From Candidatus Susulua stagnicola (GTDB lineage: Bacteria; Omnitrophota; Gorgyraeia; Duberdicusellales; 4484-171), in assembly GCA_030765735.1 (NCBI GenBank), contig JAVCBZ010000029.1, positions 1 through 26,082 on the forward strand: 26,082 nucleotides of DNA. Direction: 5' to 3'. A model generated the notes under the pieces. That model was not told the DNA's origin and did not search any database. It saw only the letters and a list, made by a program, of their open reading frames with translations. Of the stretch, positions 20,656 through 26,082 are shown in pieces (positions within the stretch are counted from its first letter, which is position 1; each line of letters begins with the position of its first letter). Position numbers and translations under genes: made by a program.

Positions 20656-21794
20656 AGAATTTGAAAATTATTGGGATTACTGGTACCAATGGTAAGACTA
20701 CTACTGCTTTTCTTATTTATCACTTACTGAAGAAAATAGGGCAAAAAACATCACTGATTGGTACAATAAAATATATAATTGGTCCGAAAGCATATAAGGC
20801 AAGGCTTACTACTCCGGGTTTTGTTGAAATGGGTGAGATTTTTAAAAAAATTAAAGAAAGTGAGAGTGATTTTGTAGTTATTGAGGTTTCATCTCATGGT
20901 CTCGTCCAAGGAAGAGTTAAAGGGTTAAAATTTTCTCGTTGTTTGTTTACTAATTTAAGTCGAGATCATCTTGATTACCATAAGACAATGAAAAATTATT
21001 TTAATGCTAAAAAGAAATTATTTTTTTCTCAAAAAAATTTAATTTCATTTATAAATATAGATGATAGCTATGGAAAGAAAATTGCTAAAGGATTAAATAA
21101 GGCTTTTAGCTTTGCAATCAAAGCTTCAGCAGACTTTAAGGCTGAGAATATCTCTTTAAGAAAGAATGGTTCTTGTTTTGAGATAGAATCTTCATCAGAG
21201 CGTTATAAAATAAAGACTCGTCTTTGTGGTCGATATAATATTTTAAATATTTTAGGAGCAGTAAGTTTAGTCTCTTCTTTAGGTTTTCCTTTGTCTAAAG
21301 TAGTCAAGGCAGTAAATAGCTTTAAGCCACCGCTGGGAAGATTAGAGCCAGTAGCTAAAGATTTGTTTGTTGATTATGCCCACACTCCTGATGCTTTAAA
21401 TAATACTTTAGGAAATCTTCGTGAATCAGGTTATGAGAAGATTGTTTGTCTTTTTGGTTGTGGAGGAGATAGAGACAAAGGCAAGCGTTCTCTCATGGGT
21501 CAGGTTGCTTCTTTAAAGGCAGATTTTACTTTTATTACTTCAGATAATCCTCGTAGTGAAGACCTTTTAAAGATTTGTTCTCAGATAGAGAAAGGTTTTA
21601 AAAATAAGAATTATTTAGTTGTTGTAGATAGATATAAAGCTATAGGTCTGGCAATAAAGTTTTTTCTTAAAAATAAGAGTAATAATTCCTGTCTTTTAAT
21701 AGCTGGGAAGGGGCATGAAGATTATCAAATTATTAAAGACAAAAGGATACCTTTTAGCGATAAAAGGATTGTAAAACAATTTTTAAAAAGATGA
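20652..21794 (+). CDS. murE: UDP-MurNAc-tripeptide synthetase MurE, lacking the N-terminal domain
   Basis: MurE adds the third amino acid to UDP-MurNAc-L-Ala-D-Glu. Product is 380 residues, about 100 shorter than usual. The ATP loop GTNGKTT lies at residues 11-17 instead of near residue 110, so the N-terminal UDP-binding domain is absent. Central and C-terminal domains look intact: RLTTPG (51-56), EVSSHGL (78-84), LSRDHLDYH (102-110), the carbamylated-lysine candidate Lys120 in NAKKKLF, GRYNILN, and the DNPRSED motif (298-304), which marks meso-diaminopimelate as substrate. The start is a TTG overlapping the ftsI stop (TTGA); a second TTG lies three codons on. The upstream region is fully used by ftsI, leaving no space for the missing domain. 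Confidence 0.88.
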   Translation: MKNLKIIGITGTNGKTTTAFLIYHLLKKIGQKTSLIGTIKYIIGPKAYKARLTTPGFVEMGEIFKKIKESESDFVVIEVSSHGLVQGRVKGLKFSRCLFTNLSRDHLDYHKTMKNYFNAKKKLFFSQKNLISFINIDDSYGKKIAKGLNKAFSFAIKASADFKAENISLRKNGSCFEIESSSERYKIKTRLCGRYNILNILGAVSLVSSLGFPLSKVVKAVNSFKPPLGRLEPVAKDLFVDYAHTPDALNNTLGNLRESGYEKIVCLFGCGGDRDKGKRSLMGQVASLKADFTFITSDNPRSEDLLKICSQIEKGFKNKNYLVVVDRYKAIGLAIKFFLKNKSNNSCLLIAGKGHEDYQIIKDKRIPFSDKRIVKQFLKR

Positions 21795-23149
21795 TTATTA
21801 CAGATTTTAAAGTTTTAGAGAGAATCTTAAAACCAGAGAAGATTTATAACCTGTATCATTTTAAGCCTGTAAAAGGGTTTTCTCTTGATTCTCGTTTGAT
21901 AACTAAAGGTCAAGCTTTTGTGGCTATTAAAGGCAAACACTATGATGGACATTGTTTTATAAAAAAAGCTATAGCTAAAGGGGCTAGTTTTGTTGTAGCT
22001 GAGAGGTATATTGACTTTAAGCCTAAGGTTCCCTTTTTTATCCTAGAAAATAGTTATCAAGCTTTAAAGGCTATGGCTACTTATATACGTAAGAAGAAGA
22101 ATCCTTTTGTCTTTGCTATTACTGGTTCTTTGGGTAAAACTACTACTAAAGAAATGCTAAGCTTTATTCTTGAGCCGTATTTTAAAGTTTTAAAGAATAA
22201 AGGCACTGAAAACAATATTCTTGGTGTAGCAAAGACTTGTTTTGCACTTAAAGATCAAGAGGTTATGATTTTGGAATTAGGGACTAATATGAAGGGCGAG
22301 ATAAAGTCTTTAGCTGAAATTGCTATTCCTGATATAGGAATAATTACTTTTGTAAAACCGGTTCATTTAGAGGGGCTGGGGAGCCTAAGGGGGGTCTTTG
22401 ATGAGAAGGCCTCTCTTTTAAAAAGTAATTCTGAAATTAAGGTTATTTTGAATCGGGATGATCCTTATTTATCTAAAATTGGTAACTCTAATAATATTTA
22501 TTGGTTTGGCAAGAACAAAAGTAACCATCTTTTTGCTCGTTTAGTAAATATATCTGACGGAAAATCTAATTTTCTTATTCAAGATAAATATGAGTTAAGT
22601 CTTCCCTTTTATTGCCAAGGGTTTATTAGTAATACTTTAGCAGCCATATCAGGAGCAAGAATGCTAGGTTTACCTTTGGAAAGAATAATTAAGAGGATTA
22701 AAGATTTTAAAAATTTATTACCATTAAGGATGCAAGTTCAAGAGCACAAAGGGTTTTCTATTTTAAATGATGCCTATAATGCTAATCCTCATTCTTTGCA
22801 AGTAGCATTTAAAAATTTACAACAATCTCCTTTAAAGAAAATTGTAGTTATTGGCGATATGCTGGAATTGGGTAAGAGGAGTAAATACTATCATCAGCTT
22901 TTAGCCAGGCAGATCAAAAGTGCCAAATTTGATTATTGTCTTACCTTGGGGGAACAGACTCAACACTTAGAGCGTAAATTAAAAGAGTTGGGATATAACA
23001 AAGCTTTCCATTTTTCTTCACATAAGGATATTGCTCAATTTATTAGTGCTAAGATTGGTCAAAGTCCTGCTATTAAGAAAAGATATTTGATTTTTCTTAA
23101 GGGTTCGCGTAAGATGGAATTAGAAAAAATAGTTAAATATTTAAAATGA
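21791..23149 (+). CDS. murF: UDP-MurNAc-tripeptide:D-Ala-D-Ala ligase (MurF)
   Basis: Adds D-Ala-D-Ala to complete the UDP-MurNAc-pentapeptide. Product is 452 residues with all three domains. The N-terminal UDP-binding domain has GFSLDSRLITKGQAFVAIKG (29-48), so MurF keeps the kind of domain that MurE lacks here. The ATP loop is TGSLGKTTTKE (111-121), followed by ELGTNMKGEI, VHLEGLGS (191-198) and, in the C-terminal domain, NDAYNANPHSL and GDMLELG. Start ATG overlaps the murE stop as ATGA (21791-21794), a coupling repeated at the next two junctions. Confidence 0.94.
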   Translation: MIITDFKVLERILKPEKIYNLYHFKPVKGFSLDSRLITKGQAFVAIKGKHYDGHCFIKKAIAKGASFVVAERYIDFKPKVPFFILENSYQALKAMATYIRKKKNPFVFAITGSLGKTTTKEMLSFILEPYFKVLKNKGTENNILGVAKTCFALKDQEVMILELGTNMKGEIKSLAEIAIPDIGIITFVKPVHLEGLGSLRGVFDEKASLLKSNSEIKVILNRDDPYLSKIGNSNNIYWFGKNKSNHLFARLVNISDGKSNFLIQDKYELSLPFYCQGFISNTLAAISGARMLGLPLERIIKRIKDFKNLLPLRMQVQEHKGFSILNDAYNANPHSLQVAFKNLQQSPLKKIVVIGDMLELGKRSKYYHQLLARQIKSAKFDYCLTLGEQTQHLERKLKELGYNKAFHFSSHKDIAQFISAKIGQSPAIKKRYLIFLKGSRKMELEKIVKYLK

Positions 23150-24228
23150 TTTATCACCTTTTTTACCCCTTAACTAAATACTTTTTTGTTTTTAATATTA
23201 CTAAATATATTACTTTTCGTGGGGGATGTGCCTTTATTACTTCCTTTCTTATTGTAATCTTATTTTGGAAATTTACCTTAAGAAGGCTAAAACGCCTTAA
23301 GATAATTGAAAAGGTAGATATGTATGGCCATGTTCATCTGGAAGCTCTTCATCAGGAGAAGAAGGGTACTCCAACTATGGGTGGCATTTTAATTTTATTT
23401 GCAATTTCTTTGACTACTCTGGTTTGGGCTAGGTGGGATAATTATTTTATTTGGTTAGTTTTAATAGTAACACTTTCTCTAGGCGGTTTAGGATTATATG
23501 ATGATTTTTTAAAAATTAAACGAGGCAAAGGTTTAAGCCGGGGCAAAAAACTATTTTGGCAGAGTTTAATTGGAGTATTATTTGGAATATTAATCGTAAT
23601 TAGTAAGGATTCTACCACTACTTGGAGTTTTCCTTTTTTCAAGAAGTTAATAGTTGATATAGGATATTTTTATATTTTTTGGGCTGCGCTTATGGTTGTG
23701 GCTACATCTAATGCTGTTAATTTTACTGATGGGCTTGATGGATTAGCTATTGGAGCCCTGATTAGCAATGCTTTGATTTTTGGCGTTCTAAGCTACATTG
23801 TTGGTCATATGAATTTTGCTAATTATCTTTTTATCCCTTATGTCGCTGGAGCCGGAGAGCTAACTATATTTTGTTTTTCTTTGATTGGTGCAGGATTAGC
23901 TTTTCTTTGGTTTAATTCTTATCCAGCTGAGGTTTTTATGGGAGACGTTGGAGCTTTAGCTTTAGGCGGAGCTATTGGTGCAATAGCTTTATTAGTAAAG
24001 CAAGAATTTCTTCTTTTTATAAGTGGAGGATTATTTGTAATTGAGGCTTTAAGCGTTATTTTACAGATGTTATCTGTAAAATTTAGAGGCAAGAAAATGT
24101 TTAAAGCTGCCCCTCTACATCATCATTTTCAAGTAAAGGGTTGGAAAGAACCTAAGATAATTATTCGTTTTTGGATTATTTCAATTATGTGTGCAGTTTT
24201 AAGTTTGCTCACTCTTAAATTACGATGA
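23146..24228 (+). CDS. mraY: Phospho-MurNAc-pentapeptide transferase (MraY)
   Basis: Integral membrane enzyme that transfers phospho-MurNAc-pentapeptide to undecaprenyl phosphate, forming lipid I. Product is 360 residues, the standard length, with about ten hydrophobic spans. Signature residues are present: TPTMGG (75-80), Asp119-Asp120 in YDDFLKIKRGKGLS, NAVNFTDGLDGLA (189-201), Asp267 in FMGDVGALALGG and the APLHHHFQVKGWKE segment (322-334). The usual Ser of GDxGSLALGG is Ala269-270 region (GAL) here, a conservative change. It overlaps murF and murD by four bases each (ATGA). Confidence 0.96.
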   Translation: MIYHLFYPLTKYFFVFNITKYITFRGGCAFITSFLIVILFWKFTLRRLKRLKIIEKVDMYGHVHLEALHQEKKGTPTMGGILILFAISLTTLVWARWDNYFIWLVLIVTLSLGGLGLYDDFLKIKRGKGLSRGKKLFWQSLIGVLFGILIVISKDSTTTWSFPFFKKLIVDIGYFYIFWAALMVVATSNAVNFTDGLDGLAIGALISNALIFGVLSYIVGHMNFANYLFIPYVAGAGELTIFCFSLIGAGLAFLWFNSYPAEVFMGDVGALALGGAIGAIALLVKQEFLLFISGGLFVIEALSVILQMLSVKFRGKKMFKAAPLHHHFQVKGWKEPKIIIRFWIISIMCAVLSLLTLKLR

Positions 24229-25475
24229 GGATTGATGACTTTAAAAAGATTTGTGTTATTGGCTGGGGTAAGAGTGGAATTTCTTTAGCCAAATTGCTTT
24301 TGGCTTTAAAAAAAGACGTTAAAGTAAGTGATACTGCCGAAGAGAATACTTTTTCTAACCAATTAATCAATGATTTTATTAATAAGGGAGTAGACTTTGA
24401 ATTTGGCAAACATAGTGAAAAATTTATTAAAAGTGCTCAATTATTAATTTTGAGCCCAGGAGTGAACCTAAGCGCTTCTCCAATAAAACAAATAGCTTCG
24501 ACTAACAACATACCTTGTGTTGGAGAGATAGAATTTGCTTCTTGGTTGACTAAAGCCAAGATCATAGCTATCACTGGTACTAATGGTAAGACAACTTCTT
24601 CAGAACTTATCTATCAACTATTAAAGCAAACAAAAAAACGGGTTTTTCTTGGTGGTAATATCGGAATGCCTTTTTCTTCTTTTGTCTTGGAAACCAAAAA
24701 AGATGATTTAGTTGTTTTAGAAATAAGTTCATTTCAACTAGAAACTATAATTGGATTTAAACCTTATGTTGCTGTTTTTTTAAATATTGAGCCAGATCAT
24801 CTTGATCGCTATTTGGATTTTAAAGGCTACCTTCAAGCAAAATTAAACATATTTAGGAATCAAACCAAAGAAGATTGGGCCGTTTTAAATAAAAATATTG
24901 ATTTTCGTAGTCAAATTGAGAAGACTATAAAAACTCAAGTGGTTTATTTCTCCAATGAGTTTTCTAATCAGAATTTTTCTTGTGTTTATAGAATAGCAGC
25001 TATTTTTGGTTTAGCAAAAAATGATTGTTTAAAGGTTTTTTCTGAGTTTAAGGGTCTCAAGCATCGCCTGCAGGTAGTGAGAAAACTAAACAAAATAACT
25101 TTTATCAATGATTCTAAGGCTACAAATCCTTCATCAACTATTTGGGCTTTAAAAAACACAAAGACTTCAATAATTCTTCTTTGTGGAGGAAAAGATAAGG
25201 GACTAGACTATTCTTCTATTTTGCCATATTTGAGGAAAGTAAATAGAGTTAATCTCTTTGGAGAAGCTGCAAATAAGATAAGAGAGGTTTTAAGATGCAA
25301 AGTAGAGACTAAAATGTTTCAATCCTTAGAGCAGGCAGTATTAGCTTCATACAAGGAAGCAAAGTCAGGGGATACAATTTTGCTTTCTCCAATGTGTTCA
25401 AGTTTTGATATTTTTTCTAATTATAAAGAGAGAGGCGATAAGTTCATTGATATAGTAAATAAAATTTCATCTTAA
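24225..25475 (+). CDS. murD: UDP-MurNAc-L-alanine:D-glutamate ligase (MurD), reduced central domain
   Basis: MurD adds D-glutamate to UDP-MurNAc-L-Ala. Product is 416 residues. It has the N-terminal Rossmann-like domain (VIGWGKSGIS, LSPGV), ATP loop TGTNGKTT (117-124), EISSFQLE (166-173), PDHLDRY with His192, Arg281 in GLKHRL, NDSKATNPSST with Asp296, and LSPMCSSFD near the end. Between His192 and Arg281 there are 89 residues; from memory the equivalent residues of E. coli MurD (His183, Arg302) are 119 apart. The segment that normally carries GxHNxxNxxAA reads NEFSNQNFSCVYRIAAI, so about 30 residues and the usual HN motif are missing. An assembly error is possible, though the frame is intact. 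Start overlaps the mraY stop (ATGA). Confidence 0.9.
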   Translation: MRIDDFKKICVIGWGKSGISLAKLLLALKKDVKVSDTAEENTFSNQLINDFINKGVDFEFGKHSEKFIKSAQLLILSPGVNLSASPIKQIASTNNIPCVGEIEFASWLTKAKIIAITGTNGKTTSSELIYQLLKQTKKRVFLGGNIGMPFSSFVLETKKDDLVVLEISSFQLETIIGFKPYVAVFLNIEPDHLDRYLDFKGYLQAKLNIFRNQTKEDWAVLNKNIDFRSQIEKTIKTQVVYFSNEFSNQNFSCVYRIAAIFGLAKNDCLKVFSEFKGLKHRLQVVRKLNKITFINDSKATNPSSTIWALKNTKTSIILLCGGKDKGLDYSSILPYLRKVNRVNLFGEAANKIREVLRCKVETKMFQSLEQAVLASYKEAKSGDTILLSPMCSSFDIFSNYKERGDKFIDIVNKISS

Positions 25476-25479
25476 TAAT

Positions 25480-26082
25480 ATGGGTTTTAATATACATATA
25501 GCAGCACCGGGTGATTTAAAGAATGAAAGAAGATTTTTGTTAGTATCTTTTTTAGCTTTAACTCTTTTTGGTGTTCTTATGATTTATGAAGCATCTAGTT
25601 TATATGCTTTTAAGGCTAATGGTGATCCGGCTTATTTTTTTAAAAAACAAGCTTTCTCTTTTTTAGTAGGAATTTTCTTTTTTTCTCTTGCCTTGTTAAC
25701 AGATTTAGAGTTTTTAAAGCGGCATAATAAGAAATTTTTGATGGTAACTTTTGCTTTTTTAATTATGGTTATTTTTTTTGGTAAGAGTGGAGGCGGAGCA
25801 AAGCGATGGTTGAGGATAGGTTCAATTGGATTTCAACCTTCAGAATTGCTAAAAATTACTTTTTTGCTTTATTGTGCTGATTACTGTAATAGAAAAAAAG
25901 GTTTATTAAAAAATATTCGTTCAGGGCTTATTCCTTTAGGTTTTATTCTAGTTTTGATATGTTGTTTATTGATTTTGCAACCAGATTTAGGTACAGCTAT
26001 TTTTTGGGTTTTTTGGACTATTCTTTTTCTTTTTCTTTTTGGTGCTAAGCGGAAGCATTTATTTTTTGTAATTGTAGTTGGC
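25480..26082 (+). CDS. ftsW: SEDS glycosyltransferase FtsW (3' end outside window)
   Basis: Polytopic membrane protein that polymerises septal glycan strands with FtsI. The frame is open from an ATG at 25480, four bases after the murD stop, to the end of the window, giving 201 codons with no stop. Translation shows a short cytoplasmic N-terminus, several hydrophobic spans, and SEDS-family motifs GAKRWLRIGSIGFQPSELLK (near residues 106-125) and LQPDLGTAIFW. RodA shares these motifs; position directly after murD in the dcw cluster makes FtsW the better call. No Shine-Dalgarno sequence is visible. Roughly half of the protein lies beyond the window. Confidence 0.9.
   Translation, partial: MGFNIHIAAPGDLKNERRFLLVSFLALTLFGVLMIYEASSLYAFKANGDPAYFFKKQAFSFLVGIFFFSLALLTDLEFLKRHNKKFLMVTFAFLIMVIFFGKSGGGAKRWLRIGSIGFQPSELLKITFLLYCADYCNRKKGLLKNIRSGLIPLGFILVLICCLLILQPDLGTAIFWVFWTILFLFLFGAKRKHLFFVIVVG

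Overview
This window is a dense, AT-rich (roughly one third G+C by eye) stretch of bacterial housekeeping chromosome. Every confident gene is on the + strand and most are packed into overlapping, probably co-transcribed blocks. The gene content, the lipoprotein, the meso-diaminopimelate type MurE motif (DNPR) and the gene order suggest a diderm, uncultivated-lineage bacterium of the Omnitrophota / PVC-neighbouring kind. That placement is an inference from general style and has not been tested by a database search. No rRNA, tRNA, CRISPR array, transposase or prophage gene was seen.

Layout. (1) 1-5179: type II fatty-acid synthesis operon plsX (5' end cut off by the window)-fabH-fabD-fabG-acpP-fabF. 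(2) 5294-9216: leuC-leuD-leuB-asd, i.e. isopropylmalate isomerase, isopropylmalate dehydrogenase and aspartate-semialdehyde dehydrogenase. (3) 9217-9523: about 300 bp non-coding, with a possible terminator, a long imperfect hairpin and a promoter-like site. (4) 9524-13715: truA, a small lipoprotein, an MBL-fold hydrolase, a XerD-type recombinase and a CCA-adding-type nucleotidyltransferase. (5) 13770-16709: rbfA-nrnA-truB-ribF, the usual ribosome-maturation/RNA-turnover/flavin string, but without infB before it or rpsO after it. (6) 16755-26082: a division and cell-wall (dcw) cluster with its own strong promoter: mraZ, a small unknown gene, rsmH, ftsL-like, ftsI, murE, murF, mraY, murD and the start of ftsW (cut off by the window end).

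How the parts work together. Blocks 1 and 6 supply membrane lipid and peptidoglycan for growth and division. Block 2 feeds leucine and the aspartate-family amino acids (asd also leads to diaminopimelate, which MurE uses). Blocks 4-5 handle tRNA/rRNA modification, 30S maturation and nanoRNA turnover.

What stands out is mostly between the genes. Three spacers (fabH-fabD, fabF-leuC, leuB-asd) each hold a fold-back array with a strict 7-base period, but each array has a different heptad sequence; this is the best candidate for an undescribed element. A GC-rich 20-base perfect palindrome sits in the 3' end of leuD and borders the ribosome-binding site of leuB. Upstream of mraZ, three GTGGA boxes at exact 10-base spacing lie between a near-consensus promoter and the start codon and look like the MraZ operator. 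Two Mur ligases are reduced: MurE lacks its usual N-terminal domain, and MurD lacks about 30 residues of its central domain including the usual HN motif. A 63-codon basic protein gene of unknown function lies between mraZ and rsmH.
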